DNA of 64,000 nt from Cristatella mucedo (taxonomy: Eukaryota; Bryozoa; Phylactolaemata; Cristatellidae): NCBI GenBank assembly GCA_009760855.2, contig WPIO01000138.1:1-64000 (forward strand), read 5' to 3'. Under the pieces are notes generated by a model that saw only the letters and a program-made list of their open reading frames with translations, made no database searches and was not told the origin of the DNA. The position numbers were made by a program, and so were the translations under genes. Positions 10,636 to 20,179 of the stretch are shown here, one piece after another. Positions within the stretch are counted from its first letter, which is position 1. Every line of letters begins with the position of its first letter.

Positions 10636-10851
10636 ACAATGCAAATACAGTTAGAAACGTATTTGAATAGTATCCATATCGTGCATTGTTGCAATCAGCC
10701 GAGGCAAAGCAGTAGATTTTCTTTTGATTTGGATTTCATTCGTGGCAGCAGCCTATTTTCAGTTGACTACTATAATTGCTGGACAGTACCTATAAGCGTG
10801 TTTAGCTTTCTTAAGGTAAAGCTTCGTTATGCCTATCCAAAATTTCCTTCT

Positions 10852-11299
10852 TTATTTATCGTTTTCTGTAGACAAGAGAAAAAAACAGTTTCAATCGCCA
10901 GTTGTGGGCTATTCAGCTTGCCTCTTTCACAGCTGCAGTCTGTTGAGCTGGCACAGCTATTGCATTCGTTACCACTGAAAATCTCTTTCATTTCAGCTGT
11001 CAGTTCAGGGTTCAATTCCAAATATTCCTTACCACTCGAAAGTACAGATTCAGGAAAATAGCCTTGGGCGATTCATTATATGCCACACTTAAGACTCACA
11101 TCATTAGATATACTTGAAACTTTAATTTGTGGCACGGGGAGTAATTTTGGCCAGTCTCATGCATTGCTAAGTGTGTCTGAGCCAGATCTTATGCAGTCAG
11201 AAGCAAATTTAACTCACAAAATGTTATTCTTAATCAAATTTACCGAAGGCAGAACCAGGTTGAATAGAAACTCAGCAGCAAACGCGACACGGAGAGCAT
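10852..11299 (-). pseudogene. Broken paralogue of the 14.5-15.05 kb peptide precursor
   Basis: Exon 1 starts at ATG 11297-11299, with a leader rich in Leu, Phe and Ser and a 5' splice site GTAAAT after 11244. Exon 2 (to 10973) keeps the acidic segment LELNPELTAEMKEIF and a GTAACG donor, but its 3' splice site is gone where the other copy has AAAG. The third exon follows TTGTCTACAG at 10866 and meets an in-frame TAA at 10852-10854, just before the basic residues that correspond to the Lys-Arg site of the intact copy. The leader differs from the intact copy by indels. Probably non-functional; identity rests on the exon-by-exon match with 14552-15050. Confidence 0.55.
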
Positions 11300-12313
11300 T
11301 TTTGTGTTAGGCTGTCTGCTTCCACAGCTAAGGAAAAGCTCAATTAACTATGACAATGCCAGTGTCATTCGCAGGCTATTTTAAATACAGTTCCAATCGC
11401 TGTATACTGGATTCTTACTTTGCATTGCAGTTTTTAATATTTCTAACAGGTCCGACACTGGGTTTTACTAAAACCGTTAAAAATCAGAAACATTTAGCGA
11501 TCTTCGGAAGCAGCATTTAAACTACTGCACAAAAAAGGCGAAACCGCCTGCCCAATCCATCTATAACAAAGCAGCATCTCAATCGTTCAGGAGAGTTCCA
11601 AACAATTTCTGTGTTTGTTTAACCTACTATCTGACGTTCCCGTAATTTGTGTGCAGATATGGCACATCTGATTATATTCCAGCATCAGTGAAATGCATGA
11701 CATTCTTAATTAATATTCTCAAAGGTTCAGAAGAAGTTTTTCAATATCACTACTTATCGTTCGGTATGACCATTTTGAGATCTGTGGAGAAAGAATTAAA
11801 ATTACAGCACAGGATTCGAATCAACGTCTATTTAACCTACTGTCTTAACTTACGTAAGCTGTCAGCAGACACGGCATTTCTGCCGACAGTCCAACGGCGG
11901 TGGACGGCGAGAAATTCCTAAGTAGGATTCTTGAAAATTCAGAAGATCTCCCTCACTATCACGACACCGTTCAATAAGATGTAGTCCAATGTACTTAAAA
12001 TGGCTTAGAAAATGCCGGCAGCAGCTACGAAGGAGCCAACATGTAAGGTAGCTAGTTAGTAGCATTCTGGGGATGTACTGTTTTTGCAAGTATTTTAACA
12101 CTCGCAATGGAATGGCCACTTCTAGTCGTTCATCCATATCACACAGCCTCTTTTCGGTTTCACGTAATCGAACTAACTGAAGAGTTCTATTCGTAAACGT
12201 GACTATGCATTCTCAAGTGCTTTGAAAGTATAGAGAGTTATTTCCAGCGGTAGCAAACGTATACAGCGGCTCCAATACGCGTGATTGCAAGAAAATTATG
12301 AGTCGCAGGAACA

Positions 12314-12532
12314 CTAACTCTTCTTCTTTAGTCTTCCGAAAATTGCCAAGAGGTGGATATGACAATTTTCCCCTTGGTCTACATACATAAAACACTCGGT
12401 AAACCGGGAAAGATTATATTGAATCCACAAGCCATTTCTGGGCATACTAACATTTGCATAAAAAGAATTCTTTTTGGAACTAAAGCAGTGCAATAAATAT
12501 AGAAAAGCAAAACAATTCTGGAGTGCAACCAT
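12314..12532 (-). CDS. Possible small secreted protein
   Basis: A 72-codon frame opens MVALQNCFAFLYLLHCFSS, a plausible signal peptide, followed by a mixed polar sequence with cysteines and a lysine-rich end (RLKKKS). The corresponding place in the second duplicon copy (about 16150-16195) aligns over the start and leader but has a TGA at codon 5, so only this copy is open. No recognised family. The frame could be an exon of a longer gene. Confidence 0.28.
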   Translation of the reverse strand: MVALQNCFAFLYLLHCFSSKKNSFYANVSMPRNGLWIQYNLSRFTECFMYVDQGENCHIHLLAIFGRLKKKS

Positions 12533-12592
12533 TTATTGGTAAGACGTAGGCGAAAGTTTGAAAACGTTTCGGCAAGCTCGGAGCCGCACAGC

Positions 12593-12740
12593 CTCCTCAA
12601 AACCGAGCCTTGTAGCTGCCTTAGGGAATCTTGTTTCTGTAGCGACAGAAACAGCCTCGAAGGCTATCGCCAACGCTTGCACTTGGGCGATCAAGGATCG
12701 TCAATTGCCCTACCTTAATCCAATGCTCGGTTTTGAGGAG
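12593..12740. mobile_element. Short element with 16-bp perfect terminal inverted repeats
   Basis: CTCCTCAAAACCGAGC at 12593-12608 is repeated as its exact reverse complement at 12725-12740. The 148-bp unit encloses a SINE2 fragment on the minus strand (12636-12712: GCGACAGAAACAGCC and GGCTATCGCCAACGCTTGC). It could be a MITE-like non-autonomous DNA element, or a chance palindrome around a SINE remnant. No target-site duplication is obvious: the flanks are GCACAGC and GAGTACC. Confidence 0.4.
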
Positions 12741-12844
12741 CGAGTACCTTACCTCATGGGCGAAAAATCAGCTATTAGGTATGCACTGCTCATTCGATTT
12801 AATGGAAACGGGCTCGTTGTAGCAACTTTCCAGCATTAACAGCA

Positions 12845-13695
12845 ATCTACGTGAACTGTGTATCATCGTCGGTCGCCACTTTTCGCATTCGTTAAAGCAA
12901 ACTGCACCGGAAAGCTATTAGCTGTCAGCAGGTTTGTGAATGGGCTAGGCTCTTTTTGTGACGTAAGCGTTTGAGAGAATTACCTGGCTAGCCGGGGCTT
13001 CGTTTAGCTCCCTTGCTTCTTTTGGATAATGCAAGCCCATATCGGCATTCTCATGCAAAGGCCTTGAAACCCAGCGAAAGCATCTTTTGAGTCTAGGTTC
13101 AACCTCAAATTAGTTATGAAGCACGTGAAGGCTTGACTGTCATGAGAATTAATTGAAAGCGAAAATTATGTGGTTAGAAGTCGTATGGCTACTCACAGTA
13201 TGCAAGACAAGCCAGTGCATTTAACTGTGGGCAAAATATCCATAACTCACTTTGCTTTAGATGATGCGGCAATAGCTAACCTGCCAACGAAAACACGCAA
13301 TCCCACGTAGTGTTGAGTCTTTAATTTCTGATCGCTTGACACAGAGTAATCTTAGTACATCCTGTTGAGAGGTGTCAACAGATTGTAAAAAATTGTAAAG
13401 GCTATAGCGTTATTAGATACAGGGTAATCGCCACTAATTTATTAACAAGTTGAAATTTATTTTTCGGTATCACAATTCAGTGTTATTGCTGTTATAAAGA
13501 TATGGAAATATGATATAGTACCTTATACGTTATTTTCGTGTGGCTCGTGAATTGCTTGAATTTGGTTGATCCATTGGTTAGCTTGAAGAGTGACCACTGG
13601 GAGCAGCAGCTTGGACAAGTAGTGGACTGGTCCTTTGAAAAGTTGAGGCCCGTATTCCAGTACGCTGCAACCTAACAGGTAAACAATGCCCTCGT
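12845..13695. other. Stretch without recognised genes
   Basis: I see no supported exon, repeat family or promoter here. Short frames exist by chance only. The stretch separates the inverted-repeat element from a decayed LINE A copy. Confidence 0.4.
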
Positions 13696-13699
13696 CAAA

Positions 13700-14365
13700 C
13701 AATAAACGATAATATAATCAAAATGCACTTGATAAAGCATCCCCAAAGAACTCAATCTTTTTCTAGGCGCTTTAAATTTCCTGGATTGAACATAAGTTTG
13801 TTATATAAAGAAGGCATTACCATGCTAAGGACTTTACTATGCTCACGGAGAAGAAAACTCAACGACTCCAGATGTATCGTATCGTCAAGTGCACCAGCTG
13901 AATGTGGAGTAAATTGATTATATGAGTGGGAAATGAACCTAGTCACAATCACCAAAAAATGTAGACAGTGCAGCTTTAGATGCTACACCTTTCCAAAGTA
14001 GTAGGTGCATCTGACTTTAGGCAGCTGCAGGGAGACTTACTTTTGCCAAAATAATTCTGCTGTACCCGAGAAGCAATGCACAGTGACAAGAACATCTTCT
14101 GCCCACTTTCACGTCCCATATCGATTCCGAAAAGCGGGTTTTAAAATGCTCACCTGTTGGGGGACTTAGTGTGATACGTCGACTTGGGCCAGAAAGTTAA
14201 GTAGCCCCACAGTTATTGGCTTAATCTTGAAGTAATGCATTGCTAGTTTTGAAGCTAATGCAGGTCAGCTAGAATTGATGGTTTGATGCTCCATACAGAT
14301 TAATTGTATAGCAGTGAATTGCACTAACTGTTTGAGCCCATTTTAGCATGCGGGAAAACGAGTTT
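13700..14365 (-). mobile_element. LINE A or LINE C relic
   Basis: 13712-13795 is the reverse complement of the LINE A 3' terminus (CACTTGATAAAGC, AACTCAATC and AGGCGCTTTA). 14100-14360 aligns with the RT C-terminal region as read in 24040-24370, sharing CAGTTATTGGCTTAATCTTGAAGT-like and TTTAGCATGCG blocks in the same order. The middle (13800-14100) is too worn to assign. No frame remains. Confidence 0.6.
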
Positions 14366-14551
14366 TACTAAATGTTGCAAAAGAATATAATGATGATTTG
14401 AAATAGCATTTATTTCGTAGCACATCATATTCCCTTGAAACCGTACAGTACATTTCTTGTAGGGTTGGATTCCTTTCGTTGTAGCAAACTATTTTTCTGC
14501 GACAACATCTAAAATTTCGCACCGTACTTCAGGCCCTACTTCAAAGCGTAT

Positions 14552-15050
14552 TCAGTTCCCTTGAGGGCAGCCTTTGTAAGAATTTTTTAAAAAGCCCCTC
14601 TTTGCTTCGGCATATTCTGAAAAGAAGCTATGAAATGGCAATTTTAATAGCACAGTATCGGCCACAAAGTCAATCTCGTCCACAACTACGGCCGGTTCAT
14701 TGACCGCTCTTCCATTACTTACCTCGGAAAATATCCTCCATTTCAACTTCCAGCTCTGGGCTCAAGTCAGACGTTTCGTGGACATTCAGCAATTTAGCCT
14801 CAGGAAGTTGTCTTTGGCCACTTTGCATGTATTACACAAGACACCTAACATTAATTAGGCAAAATAACATCAAATAATTTCACTGAGACGATTTACTCGC
14901 TGGTCTCCAGTACAGTGACATATACCTGGGCTGGTTGTTATGCAGTCAGAAGCCAGTATAATTTGAATGAGTAGGTCTCTCAAAACTTAGCGAATACATC
15001 ACCAGATTGAACAGCAATACAGCGGCGACAGCAGCAGTGACAGCCTTCAT
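14552..15050 (-). CDS. Small secreted peptide precursor, three-exon model
   Basis: Exon 1 starts at ATG 15048-15050 and encodes a hydrophobic alanine- and leucine-rich leader (MKAVTAAVAAVLLFNLV), a good signal peptide. Exon 2 (14820-14723) holds the acidic spacer with LSPELEVEMEDIF and ends at a consensus GTAAGT donor (14717-14722). Exon 3 (14616-14552) follows TTCTTTTCAG and contains AEAKRGF, a Lys-Arg processing site, then a short basic C-terminal segment with one cysteine before TGA. Phases of exons 2 and 3 agree. The exon 1 donor is uncertain: AT|GTATTC near 14998 keeps frame, while the site used in the paralogue is mutated from GT to CT here. A TATA box lies 35 bp upstream of the ATG. 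The plan (signal, acidic pro-part, dibasic site, short basic peptide) is that of secreted peptide precursors; the activity is unknown. Confidence 0.5.
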
Positions 15051-15084
15051 TTTTCTGAAAGTATAGGATAACATCCGGTGAAGG

Positions 15085-15093
15085 TTTTTTATA
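15085..15093 (-). promoter_or_regulatory. TATA box of the peptide precursor gene
   Basis: The minus strand reads CTCTATAAAAAACC, with the core TATAAAAAA at 15093-15085. It is 35 bp upstream of the ATG at 15050, so a start site about 30 bp downstream would leave a very short leader. The pyrimidine-rich ATACTTTCAG just before the ATG could also be a 3' splice site joining an upstream leader exon. Confidence 0.4.
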
Positions 15094-15228
15094 GAGCCCA
15101 GAAGCGTTTGACTAGCTTAGAACGTTGACGGCGTGGAAAACAAATTATTTTATTTCCTGTTTCAATAGTTCGAAGACGAGTTTTGTTTTGCTTAATGAAA
15201 TTCCCGGGCAAAAGAATAGTTTTCAAAG

Positions 15229-15647
15229 CTATGCCACTTGAGTTGCGTAGTTTGAAATTTGCTGTAAAACACAAACTATAAAGATAGGCACGTGTAACAT
15301 TGGTGAGCATTCGGATTTCCGAAATTCAAAAATATCTTCGAGCCTGAAACCAGTGACCAATGTCTTGTCGATGGAATTTTAGGAGCACAAACTTTCAGTT
15401 TTTAATTTGAACTATTTAAGATGTTACCCCTACTCTGACGCTTTCGTAAGAATCGTCGAGAATATAAATCAGCCTTTTTATTAGATCAGATATCGTTTTT
15501 GTAAGCCGAGGACTAAAGCTACATTGAGCGATCAGTAAAAGGCTCATCAAATTACCTGCACGAAGAGAATGCAACTAGCAGCACTAGCAGTGTGAAACGA
15601 GACTGCAGCTGGGTAGGTCGGGATGTGGAAATCCGTCTAACTGACAT
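15229..15647 (-). CDS. Second secreted-peptide gene in the cluster, two-exon model
   Basis: Exon 1 (15647-15556) begins MSVRRISTSRP, continues to a hydrophobic leader TLLVLLVAFSSC, and ends at a TGCAG|GTAATT donor in phase 2. Exon 2 (15343-15229) follows TGGTTTCAG in matching phase and opens with LEDIFEFRKSEC, recalling MEDIF in the neighbouring gene, then runs to TAG at 15229. Total 68 codons. A competing minus-strand frame through the same DNA (15310-15089) is very rich in Lys and Arg, with PRRQR near its end, and could be a further exon or an alternative product. The TATA box at 15831-15839 lies upstream. Function unknown. Confidence 0.35.
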
Positions 15648-15830
15648 AATCTTTAGCTTCCCAGAAGCTCTATACAAATAGAGCATTGTCATTTCTACTC
15701 CAGCTCTACTAAAAAGATAAAGACACTTACGGCGGCGATTCTAGAAAGCTCAAAAGAACTTTTTGACTGTCGCCACTTACCGTTTGGTAGGATTGATTGC
15801 AGGAGATAGTGAACAGCACCAAGTCCGCAG

Positions 15831-15839
15831 TTTTTTATA
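15831..15839 (-). promoter_or_regulatory. TATA box, second in the cluster
   Basis: The minus strand again reads GCTCTATAAAAAA, as at 15085. It is followed about 55 bp downstream by ACG|GTAAGT (donor at 15775-15780), which could end a 5' untranslated exon of the gene at 15229-15647. Confidence 0.35.
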
Positions 15840-16223
15840 GAGCTTAGAAAACTCTGACGTTCTTAGCTACAAACGAGCAACCACACTAGTTGGCTGGCAT
15901 TGTGTCACATTCTAGGAAATGCTCTTTTGCTGCAAGTATTTTAATACATGTGATGACAAAGTCATTTCCACTTATAGACTTTGATCGACATGACGTGTCA
16001 TCTGCTCGATTCCAATACATTAAGGTATCTGAAGAGTTTTTAACGCCAAAATGCATTCTCCAATGCTGTGATAGCCTAGAAGATTATCTCTAGCAGTGAA
16101 AAAAGCACATACGGGTAGTAGCTAAAGTAAGACAGCTCGACAACGAGAAACATTATAAATAGCAAGATGAAATCATTTCAGTGAATTGCCATTTAGCATT
16201 TCCGTTTATGCCGTTTGATACAA

Positions 16224-17345
16224 GTTATCCCCGTCTGTAACTTCATATGTCATATAGACTAAGTGAGTGCTAAGCAGGACAGTTTTATTCAGCTCATTCA
16301 CAACCTGAACGGCTTTTTGTCCGCATTTTTAGCCGAAAACCACATCTCACGCAGCAAAGAGAAAGTGGGAAGCATACCGGAGTAGGTAGAGTAGTTGAGC
16401 TAGGGAGCAGCATGGAAGTAGCAGCTCAGGACAGCTGAAAAGGATGAGCCATAGTTGGCAGTAGGAAAGTAGCTGCCGTTAAGTAAGAATTGTGGAAGTC
16501 AGTTCTACAGACAAGAAACTGTAGTGCTAAGGCTTCTGTCACCAACGGTGTATAAGTAGAAGAATGATTCAGCCAACTTACTTTCCATACAAGACCTGAG
16601 GGCACAAGGAGGCTGAAATTGGTGCAGCAGTTCAACTAGATATAGAGGAGTCAAGTCATGGTGGGCTTGTTTGAAAGCGTACGAACTTTCTTCGGTATCC
16701 GCAATTCAACCAGCATTCATCGTAGCTCTTTTAGCGAAGAAGACACGTGGTCAAACCTTTGGGACTTAACAACTAGTTTTGCAGCCATATTCATAGCCAC
16801 CTGCAGTGACCTAATTGCTTTTATAGGTAGCCCAGCCAAAAGGGAATTACAATAATCAAGCCAGGACAGAACTACGGATCTAGTTAAATTTATTTGAATC
16901 TAGTTAAATTTATTTGAATCCACTGTGGAAGACAGCTCCTAATCTTGTACAGAGATCGGACATGGTGGCAAGCTCTAGAAGCATCCTGCTGAATCAGTAC
17001 ACCTCTTGAAATTTAGAAAAAAAGCTATCGAAAACGAAACCCTAATTTCGAGCATGTGCTGATGGTCGCACGGCTGTATCACCCATTAGAAGAGCGAAAG
17101 CTTTAAAGCCAGCCACACGCTTTCAGTGTCGTACGAGCAGAAGCTTGGTTTTATTGTCATTTAATTTCAATAAGTTTTCCGACATCTAGAATCAAATGTC
17201 GGTAAGGCAAGAATTCAGTTTATTATTTGCCGCAGCAGATACAGACGGTTTGAATGACAAATACAGCTGAGTATCGCCAGCATAAAAGTTATGTCCTATT
17301 CCATGGACCTTAATCACTTTCCCCAAAGATATAGGGAGACATAGC
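16224..17345 (-). mobile_element. LINE B fragment (RT catalytic region to 3' end)
   Basis: The minus-strand order is TTTCCCAGATGG-like RT end, TATGCTGGCGATACTCAGC (catalytic YADD region, here YAGD), the SENLLKLND-like block, DYCNSLLAGLPIKAI, then the C-terminal domain and the LINE B terminus (AAGTTACAGACGGGGATAAC). An 18-bp segment containing TCTAGTTAAATTTATTTGAA at about 16880-16918 is tandemly doubled. Multiple stops and the altered catalytic Asp mark a dead copy. Confidence 0.85.
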
Positions 17346-17619
17346 AATATTCTGCATCGCCTATCTATCTACAACCTTCGGTCTACCAGTTCGAGCTAGT
17401 CGGGGTACCAAGTAATTTGTCTATCCGGGAAGACTAAAATTAACATCGGCCAAATACTTTTGTGGCACCGAATAAAAGCAATACAATAAGCAGCCAACAA
17501 AAGTCAGGAGTTAAACCATTCCAAGATAAGACATTAGTGAATGCTTCAACAATTTTCAAAGACCGAAGAGCCAAGCAACTATTTAAAAAATAAAAACTCC
17601 ACCTACTTTAGGTTACCTC

Positions 17620-17765
17620 ATTTACGTATATAGCGGCAGAAGAGTCTTGACAGCCTTTCACCGCTTAAGGTGCATGAAAAATAAAGGCCCCACAGTGGAC
17701 TCAAACCCATGACCCGGGTAGCGGAAAGCGAGTCTCTTGCCTCCTGGGTGAACGCCTAACAGTAA
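17620..17765 (-). mobile_element. SINE2-like, diverged
   Basis: The minus strand keeps a B box (CATGGGTTTGAGTCC) and the SINE2 body blocks TAAGCGGTGAAAGGC and AGACTCTTCTGCCGC. The 5' part (GTTAGGCGTTCACCCAGG) differs from the other copies, so it may be a subfamily with a different tRNA head. Confidence 0.5.
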
Positions 17766-17778
17766 TATAGTCAATATG

Positions 17779-17930
<152 letters not shown>

Positions 17931-18387
17931 GGGGATTGCATGTGTCTTATTGCACGGCAACTACTAACGCAAATGCCAACTGATTGACCCATGGCTCAGC
18001 TAGTTTTCGCAAGTACACGGGCATATAACAAAATCCTACTTACTAATATTCGCTGGGGAAAACTATCCGACTTAGCATATTAATTAGTCATTATTGGTTA
18101 GGCACGTGCGTACTATAGTGTGCATAAGTTCAATAAAAGAGTATCTTAGTAGCCGGTTAGTATGAACTTCGTTAGTAAACAGCACTTCAATCTAGTGAAA
18201 GAGAAGCCCCGTAGAGTTGAAGTCGAGTCAGCCGCTCACTTTTCAAAGCCTACCGAGCGGTGAATAAATAGGCATTATCACTATTAAAGTTTCTGGCTCG
18301 CAATGCATTAGGGTATTACTGACTAATTTTGGTCTATGACGGTGCACGACATGTGCTCGCACGAGTTCTTTGAGAAACGTCTAGCTT

Positions 18388-20178
18388 AGCATAATGTGGA
18401 AACTAAAACGATTTATAAGACAGTAAACTATTTACTGGCCAATGCTGCGAAGTCTGACTGTCCAGATATTACGGGTCTCAGCCGAAAAGTAAAAACGTTT
18501 TCAGCATTCTTTACTGAAAACATCGTACACATTTGTGCCTCTATTATGCCGCCTCCGACTAAAGCAATCGTAGTTTCACAACCTGTGAGAGTCATTCTTA
18601 AAAAGCACGGATTAGACAAAGAGGTTCTTGCACACTTTCACCCAGTTTCCCTTTTTCCTTTCCTATCAAAGATTCTTGAAAAAGTTGTTGCCAAGCAGCT
18701 GGCTAAACATATTAAAAAAATGGAATGTCGGAAACATTTCACTCAGATTTCAAGAGGCAGCACTCAACTGAAACTGCTCTTCTCAGTGTTAACGATGAGA
18801 TCGTATGTAGCAACGACGACGAGAATGTCACTGCCCTAGCTCTGCTAGATCTCTCTGCTGCCTGCGACACCATTGATCACTAGGCTCTGCTTGAATGATT
18901 GAGAAAAACGGTTGGTCTATCAGACAAAGCTCTGGCGTGGTTTAATACCTGCTTGTCAGATCGCTTCAGTCCATGTCGTGTGGGGGTCAGGTCTTACACA
19001 TGAAAAGGGTCACGTGAGGAGTCCCTCCAGGGTCCGTACTCCGCCCCTTGCTGTTCTCCATGTATACCCCACCACTGGGAAATAGCATTACAACACGTGC
19101 AATAGAAGGCCACTTCGATGCCGATGATACTCAGTTGAATGTGTCATTCAAACCGTCAGAATGTGCTGAGACAACTGAGAAACTGATGGCTTGCCTTGCG
19201 GGTATTTGATCCTGGATGTCGGAAAACTTCCTGAAATTAAATAATTATAAAATTGAACTGCTGCTCATAGGACACCCTAAGCGTGTGGCTGTATTAAAAG
19301 GCTTTGCTATTTTAGTGGGAGATGCAATTGTGCGACGATCACCACATGCTCGAAATTTAGGTGTCGTTTTCGACAAATGCCTCAATTTTAAGGGCTTAAT
19401 TCAGAAGATGGCCTCGACATCCAACCATCGCATCCGATCTCTATCCAAGATTAGGAGCTGCCTCCCACAGATGCTTGTAAAAAAATTAACTAGCTCCTTA
19501 CTTCTGTCTTGGCTTGATTATTGCAATTCCATATTGGCTCGGCTGCCAAAGAAAGCTATTATGCCACTGCTCCGGACCACGAATATGGCTGCAAGGCTGG
19601 TCTTCAAGTCCCAGCGGTTTGAGCACGTGTCTCATTTGCTGAAAGAGCTAGGATGGTTGCCGGTTTAGCAAAGGATACAGTGCAAAGGTCTTATGCTGAC
19701 CCACAAGGCCGGCCACGGCTCGGCTCCTTCGAACCTAGCTGAACTGCTGCATCAGTTTCAGCCTGTTCGTGCCCTGAGGTCCTTTGTGGACAATACATTA
19801 GCTGTTCAATTCCTCTGCTTAAAGACCGTTGGCAACAGAAGCTTTAGCTCTGCAGGTCCCAGTCATTGGAACTCACTTCCCCAGTTGTTAGGCATAGACA
19901 ACTACTCTCCAGCTGCCGACGGTGGCTCATCCTTTTCAGAGGTCTTGAGCTGCTACTTCTATGCTACTAACTACCTCAACTGCTCTCCTGACTCTGCTAT
20001 GATTCCCACTTTCTCTTTGTAGCTTGAGACGAAGTCTGTTGGCTGCCAAATGCGTAACAAAAGCCGCTTAGGCTGTAAGTGTGCTATACAAATCTCTCCT
20101 GCGTAACACCCACATGGTCTTTATGACTTTGTGGAGTTACAGACGAAGATACATAACGTACATACATTACATTACATG
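18388..20178 (+). mobile_element. LINE B copy (RT domain to 3' end), internally deleted
   Basis: 18396-18839 covers the RT start (FHPVSLFPFLSKILEKVVAK). It lacks about 205 bp present at 56795-56998 of the better LINE B, the junction lying at CCTGTGAGAGTC. Motif A DLSAACDTID sits near 18850-18880. Motif B (GVPPGSVLRPL-like, with a stop before it) is near 19015-19050. The catalytic box reads DADD at about 19111-19122 instead of YADD. 19216-19668 and 19693-20022 carry DYCNSILARLPKKAI and SAGPSHWNSLP. It ends with GTTACAGACGAAGATACATA and a TACATTACATT tail at 20178. Stops at several points. Confidence 0.9.
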
Positions 20179-20179
20179 C

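Larger units (their letters stand above)
10640..12535 (-). repeat. Peptide-cluster duplicon, copy 1 (direct repeat)
   Basis: It aligns in order and orientation with 14500-16195. 10905-11075 matches 14690-14830; 11190-11300 matches 14950-15050; 11995-12060 matches about 15830-15890; 12060-12240 matches 15905-16095; 12490-12535 matches about 16155-16195. The offset is 3.75-3.85 kb. Divergence is substantial, roughly a quarter to a third of positions by eye, but blocks corresponding to exons are conserved enough to align codons. It carries a broken copy of the precursor gene (10852-11299) and a signal-peptide-like frame (12314-12532). Confidence 0.65.
14500..16195 (-). repeat. Peptide-cluster duplicon, copy 2
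   Basis: Direct repeat of 10640-12535. It contains two tandem minus-strand gene models (15229-15647 and 14552-15050), each with a TATA box upstream sharing GCTCTATAAAAAA (15085-15093 and 15831-15839). The dense head-to-tail spacing and shared promoter motif suggest successive tandem duplications within the cluster before the whole unit was duplicated. Confidence 0.65.

Noticed and set aside
10639-11061. 140-codon plus-strand frame
   Set aside because: It runs antisense through the exons of the broken peptide precursor, and the frame is not kept in the second duplicon copy.
15089-15310. 73-codon Lys/Arg-rich minus-strand frame as a definite gene
   Set aside because: It overlaps the better-supported two-exon model in another frame, ends inside the next TATA box, and no donor gives a compatible phase; kept only as an alternative.
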